From: Tetrahymena elliotti 4EA
Lineage: Eukaryota > Ciliophora > Oligohymenophorea > Hymenostomatida > Tetrahymenidae
DNA: 64,000 nt
Direction: 5' to 3'
Assembly (NCBI GenBank): GCA_000231825.2
Contig: JH720385.1
Location: 198,949-262,948, forward strand
Of this stretch, positions 37,749 through 49,708 are shown one piece after another. Each line of letters starts with the position of its first letter. Position 1 is the first letter of the stretch. Both the position numbers and the translations under genes were made by a program. The notes below the pieces were generated by a model that was not told the DNA's origin, ran no database searches, and saw nothing but the letters and a program-made list of their open reading frames with translations.

Positions 37749-39844
37749 ATGGTTCAATTTTAGCTATTGAAAAAGATCGATTTTTTCTCCTAGCCTTTTA
37801 GATTTTTTGTAGAAGAAAAAAGCTTGCAAAAACAGACAGTTTTTGGAGGAGTATTATCAGTCTTTACTATTATAGTTTCTCTAACATATCTTATTTATCT
37901 CTTATTCTTATTTTTTGATAACTAATTTTTACCTACAATGTCATCCTATATGAAAAACCAAACAACTCAAGTAAACCATGTGTTTGAAAAGAGTCTCTTT
38001 GGATTCACATATTATACTAACAATAAGACTGTAGATCAGCTATAGCATTAAACTGGGAAAGTTTTTTTGCAATTTAAATTGTAAAAACTGATTTATGAAT
38101 ATAATCAAATTGAAGAATATGATCTAAATTTTGTAGATTGTGAAAATGATTCTAACTTTATAGGTTTTAAATGCATAGATTATAATGGGATTTCAGATTC
38201 TGTTAAAGAAATATTTTCAAATCCGACTTCCCTCAGTCAATCATTATTTTCCCTGACTGTTTTACCTTGTACTGGCCTTCCAAATTGTGCAACAAATGAT
38301 GAAATTAGTGCTTATATTATGTAAAATTCATTCTAATTTGTAGTAAAAGTTAGAGTGAGTTAATTTAATGACCAAATTAGATAAATGGAAGAAACATTTT
38401 TAATTGACTATATATAATTCGATGACAGCTTAAGCTTACAAAATTAATATGTATTATAATTACAATAAACATAGATTACTAGTGGTATCCTTTTTTAAGA
38501 ATCTAATGCAACTATTGATGTTGTAAGTTATAAACGCTTAACTACATATTATACTCAAGAAAATATGCTAAATAAGGCAGGTTTTGTAGGATATGGATAA
38601 TTTTAATTTTTCTTGGACCAAATGTAAGCGGTAAGTAAAATATAGTATCCCCTGATAACTTAAGTGCTAGCTTAATTTCTACCAGTTCTAAATATCTTAT
38701 TAACTATAGGGTTTCTTGGCAAGTTTTTTTCAAAATCCAAAATAGTAGAAGATATAAATAACATTTACCTAAAGGATTATTACAAGAATACAGCAATTAA
38801 AATAATCTAAAATCAAAATAAAGAAGTACTCGTAAATGTTTAACAATACTCACAAACAGAGTTGATTAAATAATTGCACAATAATATAAATGATGTGCAT
38901 AATTTTCACCAAAAAGAAGAGAAACAAAAAGTTAGCTTTAAATAAAAATGTAAAGAAACTTTTTCTAAAATGTTTAGAAAGGGTAAAGATTAATAAAAAA
39001 ATAGCCTCTATAAGCTTATTAAAAGTAAATCAATAAAGAATATAAACATTTATTAGCTTTACAAAGATATTATATAGTTAAAAATGGCTATTAGACTATT
39101 AATGTCTCCTGATTAATATGCTGCAATGCAGTTTTGTGGTTGTGAGATGAATTTTAAAAAAATTTAGCATGCACTAACTGGATAAAGTGACTAAAACAAA
39201 TGTAAATAATTAATATTCAATCTAATTATTTTTAACCAGACTTAACTTTTATTCATATTTTTTTACAAAATGATCAATTTTATACAATAATAGACAAAAT
39301 CAATCTCTAAGGTTCTATTTTAAAAAAAGAAATAGATTTAGAAAAGAAGGAGGAAATAATTGAAAATTAGAGTAAAAAAAATAATGAAGCTCAAAATCAA
39401 GATTTAGAAGACTAAATCAATAAATAAATTATGAGCATACTAGATTGTTAAGAAAGTAAAGCTTAAGTGATAAAAACTAGCAGAAATGCCCATACAATAT
39501 TTAGCAAGCATAACTTTAAATCAAATAATGAAGATACATTTAAAGAAGAAGATGTTTTATCTCAGATACAGCTTTGCTAAATTTAAAAAAGTGATTAAAT
39601 TCAACAAACTTCTTCACCAAAAGTTTAAATTCTTCCTCCAAATCACCTTTAAACAGTAGAAGATATGATAAGTGATAAAGATAATTTATTTGTATACTTA
39701 AAAAATTTTATTGACAGAGTGAATGACCCGAAACAAAAATTATCATAAACTGACATTAACATTTATTCTTCATTGATAGGAATGAATTACTGTCCTTAAA
39801 TGCCATAGCAATAATAATAACTACAATATCATTTTCCTGTTTGA
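37749..39844 (+). CDS. two-pass membrane protein family, member 3
   Basis: Exons 37749-39201 and 39330-39844 (128-nt intron, phase 1), 655 aa. Starts MVQFQLLKKIDFFSQPFRFF. TM1 (GGVLSVFTIIVSLTYLIYLLF), then FGFTYYTNNKT, the Cys-bearing CENDSNFIGFKCID and LPCTGLPNCA. TM2 is VLAQFLPVLNILLTIGFLG, followed by INNIYLKDYYKNTAIKI, then SPDQYAAMQFCGCEM just before the intron. The polar C-terminal exon ends in LKNFIDRVND and DINIYSSLIG, matching the other members. Clearly the same family but well diverged from members 1 and 2 and closest to member 4. Function unknown. Confidence 0.85.
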
Positions 39845-40700
39845 AATAAATTATTGCAAAAATTAATTGAGTTATATACTTACTTACTTATTTATTTACT
39901 TTTTAAAATTTTTAATCAAAGTCTCTCTATCTATTTTAACATTTTCTCTTTATTTTTGTATTTTTCTTTTTTCTAACAGCAAGTAATTTTGAATGGATTG
40001 TCACAAAAAATACTAAGGTTGGGTAAAATTAATAATTGTTAATCGATTAAATTGACCTATTAATCATAATTTGAAAATGAAAAATTAATCGACTACAAAA
40101 TTTTTAATCATATCTGGACCTTGTCTAAAAAACTAATCAAATTATTGGAATAAAATGTGGGATATTATTATTGAACAATTACAAAAATAAAAGAGTTAAT
40201 AAATTTTTATTAAATGATTTAACAATATGATTACCATTCAAATAAAAAATTATAAAATTACATCAAAATGTTACAATTCTTGTATTTAAAATTCACAATA
40301 TTGGATAATATTATTACCATTAATTCTTTTGCAATATTTTTTTTATAATCATACTCAAAAAGTCATCATTACATTTTTTTAAAAATTTCTTTGTCTTTCT
40401 TATGGGTTAACTATAGACTTTTTATATGATTGTGTTTGAAGTTAAAGGAGTGAAACCTATGAATCATTTTGAATGAAGTTTGTAATTGAAATTTGTTAAA
40501 ACCTTATGAAATAATATATTGAAACTCATTAAAAGTCTAAAAAAGTCTTACTTTTAAAATAAAATATTAGTAGATTAATGAAATATCTTCTACTTTTCAT
40601 TCATTTTGTAGATATTTTATTTTTAATTAATTTGTTAAACAAAAAAGTTGATTAAAAAACTCAGTAAACTAGATAGAGATATATTTATTTGTTTTATTTT
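39845..40700. other. AT-rich intergenic region
   Basis: Spacer between family members 3 and 4; no supported gene. Confidence 0.5.
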
Positions 40701-42675
40701 ATGATTAGGCTCTAAAATTGGCTAAAGAAGATAGATTTTAATTCTTAGCAATTTGCTTTTTTTATTGAAAAAGACTAAAAAAAAAAGTAGACAGAAGCTG
40801 GAGGAGCCTTTAGTATTTTAGTAATAATAGTTTCAGCGCTTTACTTATCGTATCTGCTTTCATTATTTTTTGGGAATGAAATACTTCCTAAGATCACCAC
40901 TTAGATGTAAAACAAAACAACCATGCTAAGCTAGAAATTCAACAAAAGTATTTTCGGATTCACTTATATGACTTAAAATTTAACTTCTGATTAGTTATAG
41001 AAATAAACTGGCAAAATATTTTTAACATACTAGCTATAAAAATAAATTTTTAAGGAAGGAAATTATGAATTGATTGATTTAAATTTTCATGATTGTCAAG
41101 ACGATCCTAACTTTTAAGGATATAAATGTATTGATTTTAGCAATTAGCCAGAGAGTGTGAAAGAAATATTCACAGATCCTACTAATTTAAATTAATCGTA
41201 TTATTCACTCGTTGTTTAGCCTTGCTAAGGTCTCCCAAACTGTGCAAGTCCTCAAGAAATAGAAAATTATATTATGCAAAACTCTTTTGTTTTCTTTTTT
41301 AAAATAAGAGTTAGATAATACAATTAAAATGCTCAGAAGATAGATGAAACTTTCCTTATAGATTTTTTCTAATTTGATTAAAATTTAAGCATTTTTCACC
41401 AATATTTCTTGCAGCAATAAGTTTCTACAATAAACGAAGGATATCTAATATAGGATTCCAACACAACAGTAGATATTACTAGCTTTAGGAAATCTACTTC
41501 TTATTATTCTTAATAAAATATCATGCAAAAAGCAGGATTCACAGGATTTGGGTAGTTCTTTTTTGGGTTGGATTAAATACAAATAATCTAACAAATATAA
41601 TTCCCTCTCCTAACTGAAACACTAGCTCAATTCCTTCCAATATTAAATATTCTTTTAGCATTAGGGTTTATGGCTAGGAAATTTTCAGAATCAAAAATAG
41701 TGAAAGATATCAACAATATTTATCTTAAAGATTATTATAAATAAACAGCTGTTAAACTAATTTAAAAGGATAATTTAAATATAAATAAATCTTAATTAAC
41801 ACAGGCTGAGTATATATCACATTTACAAAGTATTATAGATAATACAAACTTCATGTCTAAACCAAAAGCAAAGTAAAAAAAAAGTATTGAATAGTAGTAA
41901 ATTGGACAATAAAAGAATGATAAAAAAATTTTTAACATAATTGAACATCAAAAATTAAAGCTGGTTTAGGATAAAACAAATAGAACACTTAATGTATATG
42001 AAATCTATTAAGATTTAATTGAGATCAAAACAGCAATAAAATTAATGATGACTCCTGATTAGTATGCTGCAATGAAGTTTTGTGGATGTGATGTAACTTC
42101 AAACACAGATTATTAATAATGTTAATTTAACTTAGATTTTTAATGTAAATTTTCTTTAAATTTCTAATTCAAACTATTTTATTATTATTTATTAAAATTA
42201 ATTTAATTCAGAGCCCATAAAAGAGGCTAAAAATGAAGAGCTAAAAGCGAATTAGGTTGATAAGGTTTTTCCTTCTATACACAAACTCCAACCCTTGAAA
42301 AATGTGAATTTAGAAGAAGGTATAATCTCTTAAAGAGTTAGTAGTATTTTGGAAAACAAAGATAAAGAATAACCTAGTTATGAAGAAACAAAAATGATAC
42401 TTAAATAGTAAGAACAAGGAGTATTTTAAAATCCAACTATTGATTAAAAATCTTTGAAAACTTAAAATAAATCATTCTTTTCAGAAAATAAAAAGTTATT
42501 TTAAGCTGAAAATCACCTTTAAGAAATAGAGAACATGCTTCAAAATAAGAAATTCTTAGACTAATAATTACAAATTTTTATAAATAAAGTTAAAAGTTAA
42601 AATAAGTAACTGACACAAACGGATTTGAATATTTATTCTTCTTTAATTGGATAAGATTACTCCACTTAAAATTGA
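40701..42675 (+). CDS. two-pass membrane protein family, member 4
   Basis: Exons 40701-42120 and 42212-42675 (91-nt intron, phase 1), 627 aa. N-terminus MIRLQNWLKKIDFNSQQFAF. TM1 is GGAFSILVIIVSALYLSYLL. The loop has FGFTYMTQN, CQDDPNFQGYKCID and QPCQGLPNCA. TM2 is LAQFLPILNILLALGFMA, then INNIYLKDYYKQTAVKL and TPDQYAAMKFCGCDV before the intron. The second exon ends LQIFINKVKSQ and DLNIYSSLIG. Same exon layout and motif order as members 1-3, so the four genes form one family; this is the shortest member. Confidence 0.85.
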
Positions 42676-43262
42676 AATTAATACACTTAAGTTTTCTTTG
42701 ATTATAACCCTTATGAAAACTGCTACTTGTAAGTCTGTTATTTCTATCAATTGATTTATAAAATTTGTATACAAAAATCAAAAAAAATAGATCCTTTTAA
42801 TTTCTCCATCAATTTATTGTTAAGGCAGTTAAAAGCAAGGCATTATTATTTGTCTTATAGTTTAAATGTAAGGTGTGAAAAATCCACCTTGATTTTAATT
42901 AATTTTTTGTTAGTTGCTTAAATTTAAGCAAGCAAAAAACCAGCAAATTGTTAAATTATTAAATCTAAATATTGATGAGTAAGTACAATTTCAATTTTTA
43001 ATTAATATATGTATTTCCTATCAATATTTGGAAGAAAATAATTTAAATGTTTAAAAATGTTGAAAAGTTGTTTACATAACACATAAATATGTTCTTATTA
43101 TTTTAATTATAAATTAATATTTGAAATATTTGTATTAATAAGTCATAGTTCTCAAACAATTTTATAATTATTATTGAAATGTTTGCTTTTATTATTCAAT
43201 TTTAGATTTAGTGTTAAAAAATTGATAGTTCATAATAGTAATTTTTATAAATTACTTTGATA
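42676..43262. other. AT-rich intergenic region
   Basis: No supported gene; upstream region of the following multi-exon gene, whose true start could lie slightly upstream of 43263. Confidence 0.45.
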
Positions 43263-45805
43263 ATGACTAATAAGAATATTATTTATTATTTTGATGAGTT
43301 ATTTTCTGTTTTAAAATTAAAAACTGAAAAGATTTTTATAATATTTTGTATTTTAATTTTTTTGAAGTAAAAACAAAATCTTGATATTTTGAATGATGTA
43401 GATAATATTAATTATCAAGAAGTATATGATTATGGTTTAGAATTTTATTAAAAGATACTTGCCAAGCAATCAATATTATAAATTAAATCAGTATCTTTAA
43501 ATTTATGTTGAGTGATAATATTTAAATTTAGGGTAAATAAACTAGTATGAAATCAAAAAATTAATTTTCTAAAGCAAGCACTGAGTTGCTTTAAAAGCTA
43601 CAGCAATTAAATCTTAGCAGCTCTAGCTCAGTAAAATAAATTTAAATCCTTTAAAAAATAATTATTTTTGTTTTATATATTAGGATTCGTTTGATTCTGA
43701 GTTTAAATAACCATTTATGAATGCTCTTAAATTAGAATAATAAATTGATATTGAAAAACCATCTTTAAAACAAAATAATTTTTTTGCAGATAAATCTAAT
43801 GAAAATAAGGATTAGATCATATAAAAGTAAATAATAAGTAAGATAATACAAAACTAGCTTAAAGTAAATGCTAAGCTTGCTGATTAGATAGCTAATAAAG
43901 AGAATGTTTAAATCAATAACTTTTCCACTGTTTAAAGTGATACTGAAAGAAGCTTTTAAAATTTATTTAATGAAGGTAGAGACTAGTTTAAGAGGATATC
44001 CTAAAGACTAAAAACATCTCCTAGCCTTCAAAAAAAATTAATAGATAAGTCTCTAGAAGAGGAAGAAGATCCTTTTAAAATTTATGACAAACTAAAAGAA
44101 AATATAAGCAAAGAAATAACTCTAAGCAAACAGAGAAACGAATAATATTTAAATGAAATTACTAACTTATAAAATGAATTAATGAATTTGAAACTATAAG
44201 AAGTTGAGTTTGAAAAAGGTTTTTTACTAAGCAGACATCAACCTAAAGAAAATAAAATATTTACTTTCAATAACATGCCTAATAATGAATAATAAACTCA
44301 CTAGAAGCTTTAAGAAATTATTTAAAACAGTAATGAAAACTTATTTAACTCTGAACCTCAATCCTTAACACATATTCAAAATAAATTCCCTAAATCCCAA
44401 TAAATTAAAATTTTGAACAGCAGCTCTATAAATTACAAAGTTCCTTTCCAATTTCGTTCAATATCTACTTTTGTTAACTCTAATAAATTTGATAAAAATG
44501 ATAGAAATTATTCTAACAAAAGCTTGCAGCTATTCCAAAATGAAAAACAAAACAACTCCACAGTATTAAATTAAACTAACTAAAATGTAAATAGCTATGA
44601 TCATCAAAATAATTAGTAAGTATAATAAAATTAAATATAGCCAAGCTATTTGAAAAATTATTATTTAAAAGATCCTCTGTTATATGGGAATAATGAGAAT
44701 GTGTTCTACCCTAATAACACTATAATCTAATAGTAATAGCTTCAATAAACAAAATAAAATTATTAATTTGTAAGCTTGCTTTAAAATGGTAACTCACCAG
44801 AAATGCAATAAATAAATATTATGTAGAAAATGAATGATCAACCATTAGATGTTTCATAAGAAAATGATATCTAATATGATTACTTTAAACCAATATACAA
44901 CAATAATTCAATCTACTTATAAAATCAATCTATTTAGTCAAAAGAATAGAACTCCTCATAAGACAAACAAAAGTAATAAATTAATATATATAATATTTAG
45001 ATTTATTAGCTCTTAATTTTTTTAATAATAGAGTTCATCAGAATATTAAAAAGAAAATCATGAGCATTAAACCTCTGTAGCTTTAATCATAAAAGGTTTT
45101 AAAACAAAAAATAGGTAATAGATAAGATAATTAGATAGATGCGTATTAAAGTCCTCTGCAAAATATAAAAATTAAAGAATAAGAGTAGATTTCACAATTC
45201 AATAAAATCTCTAAAGTATAAAAAAAATTGGATAAGTTAATTAATCCTAACATTCAAAAGAGCAAATATGAAGCAGCCTTAAAGAAGAAATCTCATTCTT
45301 TAAAAAGTTTGGAATAAACTCAATCATATAAAGATTAGCTGCATACTGTTACAAATAGTATAAACTAATCTCGTTAGAGTCCAAAAAAGATTAAAAACTA
45401 AGCAAATATTAAAGAGGAAAAGTAAGATAAAAAAATGAAATCCTTTTATGAATAAACTCAAAGCAACCACATTTCACAGTAATCAATTAAAAAAAAGAAA
45501 GAAACTTCTTCATAGAATAAGTAAAATCTTTACTTTATTTTTTTGACCATAATTATTTAGTTATTTATTTCCTTTAGTTTACAATAAAACAAAATGAACT
45601 CTCCTTCAAATATAAAATCTTAAAGCATCCTACCAAGCAAACAAGATGTCAAGTAAATAATATTTTTTAATTTTTTAATTTAAAGCATGTTATTGTTATA
45701 ATTAGGAAAAAAGCTGCATGTAAAGAATGTTTAAACCTCTTAAGAAAAAATATTTCTACAACATTCTGTACCTAAAAACACAATTAAAAAAATTAAAATA
45801 AATGA
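43263..45805 (+). CDS. Q/K-rich, coiled-coil-like protein of unknown function
   Basis: Seven exons (43263-43307, 43368-43490, 43532-43630, 43684-44972, 45032-45520, 45578-45652, 45706-45805) join in frame to 739 aa with GT-AG introns of 41-60 nt. The middle is Glu/Lys/Gln-rich with heptad-like character (KLKENISKEITLSKQRNEQY). Asn/Gln-rich low-complexity follows, and then a strongly basic C-terminal third (KISKVQKKLDKLINPNIQKS, SIKKKKETSSQ). The last exon has CKECLNLLRKN. No TM or catalytic motif. A structural, cytoskeletal or basal-body type role would fit the composition but is not shown. The first exon is the least certain. Confidence 0.65.
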
Positions 45806-45947
45806 CAAATATTTTTAAATGATTAAACAATTTATATTATGTTTTTTAATCACACATTTTTGTTTAAAAGCTTTTCCTATTTTTAAAATTACTTAAATAA
45901 ATTAAAAAAAGGAAAATCTTTTTTTCTATTTTCAAATTTAATATACC

Positions 45948-46020
45948 GCCCGCCTAGCTCAGTCGGTAGAGCGCAAGACTCTTAATCTTGTGGTCGTGGG
46001 TTCGAGCCCCACGGCGGGCT
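45948..46020 (+). tRNA. tRNA-Lys (anticodon CTT)
   Basis: Full cloverleaf by eye: acceptor GCCCGCC/GGCGGGC, D arm GCTC AGTCGGTA GAGC, anticodon stem CAAGA/TCTTG with loop CTCTTAA (CTT at 45981-45983), T arm GTGGG TTCGAGC CCCAC. No intron. A T-rich stretch directly downstream suits RNA polymerase III termination. The base after the acceptor stem is T, where eukaryotic tRNA-Lys usually has G. The A and B boxes (TAGCTCAGTCGG, GGTTCGAGCCC) are intact. It is plainly GC-rich against its surroundings. Confidence 0.97.
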
Positions 46021-46449
46021 TATTTTTTATTTATTTACTTTTTTTCTGTTTGAATCAGATGATTTATCTTTTAATATTAACTTTCTTAAAAAATGATAAA
46101 AGAGAGAAAAATATATTTTTCGCAATATTTTAAATTGAAACAGAAAAATTATTTATCTATTTAAGTATTTTTTTGCTTGATTACTATTTAAAGATTTATT
46201 AAACAAACATAAAAATTATTGAGGTTTTGATTTTTCTAAAAATAGAAAGATTTATTTGGGTAAATCTTTAAAGTAAACAGATTACATTAATAAACAATGA
46301 ATTTTAGTAAAAAGTAAATGAAAGATTAGTATTTTTGTAATAAGGATTGAAGAATTAGATATTAAAAAACGGAGTAGTAAATATATTAAAATTTAATAAT
46401 TGCTTTGAAACATAAATCTTACCTACTTATTTTTAATAAAAACGATATT
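46021..46449. other. AT-rich intergenic region
   Basis: No supported gene; 3' flank of the tRNA and 5' flank of the STIMATE homologue. Confidence 0.5.
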
Positions 46450-47759
46450 ATGCCAAGCTTACATCAAAATGTTTTATTGAAACGCAAATTGAAATATCAA
46501 AATATCCCAATCAACTTGATGAATATTGAAATTAATTTAGAGCGACAATAATGTGAGCTTATGGGAGCATTTGGTAATTTACATATTTTAATCTTGGTAA
46601 TTTATATTTTAACTTGATTATCAATTGTAGGTGTAACTGTACAGATATTATTAGGGTTGCTTTCGTTTTCCATTCTTCTTCGTAATAAACACTTTATTTA
46701 TGCTTGAACAAAATAAACATTTAAAAAAATAAAAGTCAAGTAGCTGAATTAGAGTACAAAGAGGAGTTGGCGCATTTGGTGCATGGTAAATAAAAATATT
46801 GAAAATTTTAATTGAGTTATTAATGAGCAATTAAACTTAGGATACTTCCAAGTAAGCTATTGGCTCAGTTTATATACATATGATTAATGTAATAATATCT
46901 AACTACTTAACAAATACAGTTCATCCCTAAAACCTACAAGTTACAGCTTGCAATTGGTAAAAAATTATATATTGGTTCCATGTTAATCTTATTCTCTGAT
47001 CAACAATTTTGAAATTAACAAACAATAGGTACTTAGTAAATTACTTACAAGATTTTGTATTGGGTAATTCTATGAATTTCTTTGTAGTTTATATGATAAA
47101 GAAGTTTAATGACAGATATAGAATACCAGCTCTATAATTTGGATAATATAGTAGTGACTAGACTATTGAAGACTATTATCCATAGCTATTAGCTTGGCTA
47201 ATATTGATTTCCATTGTAAATTATTATAACCTTATCAATAATAGTAGTAATAATTAATTATTTAAAGAATAAGATAATTTTAATGAGTAATATTTTTATC
47301 TTCTCTAAATTCTTTCATGAAGTTGGTAAATTAATAATTTTATAGTCATTTAATTTAATTCCATTAAAAAAATTCATTATATTATTAGGAGATTATCTTC
47401 TTAGAAACTTGCAAGATTATCCTAAAACTTAACTCATATTAGTTGTAGTAGTTATTCCTCTCATCCTTAATACTATTTCCTACTGGACTACTGACAGCTT
47501 TCTCAGATCTAAAGATGAAGAGTGTTCAGTATTTTCTAAGTTGGCATATGATTAAGGTAAATTTTTATCAATAAAACTTGTACTTTTTTAACCAAAAACA
47601 GTTTCTAACATAATAGAATAAGAGTAAGACGAAGAAGAGTAAGAACAAGAAACACAATTAAATTCAAATTAAAATCTTGTCAGCAATGAATAATTTGATG
47701 AATTAAATTCCACTCAAGATATATATGCTCAAAAATATTTAAAGTATGAACAAATCTGA
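46450..47759 (+). CDS. STIMATE/TMEM110 family ER membrane protein
   Basis: Seven exons (46450-46573, 46631-46681, 46736-46785, 46841-46956, 47029-47215, 47268-47556, 47602-47759) join in frame to 324 aa. CELMGAFGVTVQILLGLLSF corresponds to the start of human STIMATE. RSWRIWCMDTSKQAIGSVYI carries the family signature DTSKQAIG across an exon junction. CNWYLVNYLQDFVLG, then RYRIPALQFGQY, and LVVVVIPLILNTISYWTTDS match later family blocks. Multi-pass ER protein. In animals STIMATE works with STIM1 at ER-plasma membrane contacts in calcium entry; a contact-site role here is inferred. The tail is acidic, Glu/Gln-rich. The initiator could also be an in-frame Met just downstream of 46450. Confidence 0.9.
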
Positions 47760-48733
47760 ATATTTAAATAAACATATGTTTCTAAAAATTGTTAAAAATA
47801 TTGTATGAATAGTATATTATGAATTACTTAGTTAAAATATTAAAAATATACTTTTAATTTCTAATAATTTATCAATTTCACAGTAGAATTTTAGAAATAT
47901 GTATTCTACAGTCAAATCAAATCAATTCATTTTATTCATAAATATATTTGTTAATTTTCTAATTTTTGTATTGTAAAGAAACTATTTTAAAAAGTATTTA
48001 CTCTGAATTATTTTATTCAATTAATTAAATTTAATTAAAATATTATATTGATTGATTAAATTCTATAGATTCTAAGTTAAATATTAATAAAAATAAATTA
48101 TTAAATAATATTTTACCTTTTTAATAATTATTAAAAAATTAATTTTTTGTTAAAAATGTTTCAGAAATATTTGATAACATAATAAAAAATTTAAATTGGA
48201 AAATGATTTTGAAAATTTTTTATTTTTGTTGAGCTGGTAGATTCACGAATATTATTAATTTAGAATAATATAATTGAAAATTTGTTTTATAATCTATCAG
48301 AATTGATGTGCATACGTGGCAGAAAGTGTAATTAAATTAATTACTAAGCAATCAATCAATATCATTGATATAAATAAATACAATTAAAAGTCAAGATAAA
48401 ATATATATAGTTGCTTATATTATTAAATGAACTTTAATTAATATGGCAATTTGATTCCTTATTATTTAGTTTTATACAGAAAAAAATAGATTAATAATCG
48501 AAATATGCATTTTTTATTAGAATATTTTTGTGAGGTGAGTGAGAGTCATTCATTTAAATAAAATATTCATTTTTTTTACTTCATGTAATAACTTAGTAGA
48601 TATGTTAAATTTAAACTTAAGTTGATAGATATAGATAGCTTCTAAGATAAATAGATAGATAGAAAGACAGATACTTTAAGCTTATTATTATAAATGAAAT
48701 ATCCATCTACTATAATTTTGTATATAATTTAGC
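47760..48733. other. intergenic region with GATA-type microsatellite
   Basis: No supported gene. An imperfect GATA/GACA run lies at about 48622-48672 (GATAGATATAGATAG...AAATAGATAGATAG). Otherwise A/T-rich. Confidence 0.5.
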
Positions 48734-49415
48734 TCATTCTTAAACAATAGCTGATTCAGTTTATTGTGGTTGTTGTTATTATTATTACTATTTTTCTTTA
48801 GAAGTATGCTTGGTATTTAAGGCTTGTTGTCTTTTCTTTTTGGCTTAAACTTAAATTTCATGATGCTTTTTTCTACGTTCAGCATTTCTTTTATGTCTTT
48901 CTTGTCTTCTCTTGGCATTTTTACTCTTAGGGTTTGGCTTTGTTGGTTCTTTCTTAATTACTTTAGTCTTTTTTGCTGCTTATTCAGAGAAGAAATGAAG
49001 TCTGAAAACATTAACAAGCTAATCTGATTCTTTGATAGATTTACCAGGTAAAATCTAAATATGATTTTAAAGTTAAATTAAATAAATATCTCAATTTGAA
49101 ATAGTTTTACTTCTGCAGAAGTACTTTAATCATTATATTTGGCTCTGTATTTAAGAGAATATAATTAAGTGGGGTTCAAAAGAGCTTCATTGCCTAATTT
49201 TTCAAGTTGAGCTTACTTTTTCTTTCTTGATAATTGCTTCTTCATTGAAGGTGCTCTATCTAAATATATAAACAAAATTTGTTAAAACTTGCTCTTTATA
49301 GAGGCTATTTACCTCTTTTAATGGTAACTGTAATCCATCCTTTCTTTTCCTTAGCTTATTAAGTCTAGAAATCACTTAAAGTTGATAAAAATCCATCAGT
49401 ATTTTGTAATCCCAT
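48734..49415 (-). CDS. SRP14: signal recognition particle 14 kDa protein (SRP14)
   Basis: Three exons (49415-49313, 49259-49111, 49054-48734) join in frame to 190 aa. It begins MGLQNTDGFLSTLSDFQ, as SRP14 (hydrophobic FLxxL helix), followed by the beta strand GWITVTIKR (family 'GSVYITLKR'). A Lys/Arg-rich loop follows, then YRAKYNDQSTSAEI and DQLVNVFRLHFFSEQ, equivalent to the 'LRATDGKKKISTVV..F..AYSNLLRA' part. SRP14 pairs with SRP9 on the Alu domain of SRP RNA and delays elongation. The C-terminus has an extra about 75 residues, basic then a poly-Gln run (KEKQQQQQQQPQQ), making it longer than animal SRP14. Divergent from the kinase gene, with about 290 b between starts. Confidence 0.75.
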
Positions 49416-49708
49416 TTTTGCTTTGCTATTTAATTGTAAATATTCTTTTAATTTATTATGTTTCTTTCTAATTGAAAATTATTTGAAGAAATTTGATTTG
49501 TCTTACTTATAGTTTTCTTTTTCATGTATAATGAATATTGGTGAATTACAAGATCCAAATGTGATGCCAGATATGAACAAAAAATACACAAGGATATTTA
49601 TTAAAAAATATTATATAATTCAATATTCATTATAATTTATTCATCACTTTATTAGTAAATTCAATTCAATTTCAAAAAAGAAGACTTCTACTTAAATTAT
49701 TTTGAAGC

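Noticed and set aside
49531..49708. upstream ATG giving a longer IPK1 N-terminus
   Set aside because: It would need an intron whose phase leads to TGA. The ATG at 49709 gives the full conserved enzyme without splicing.
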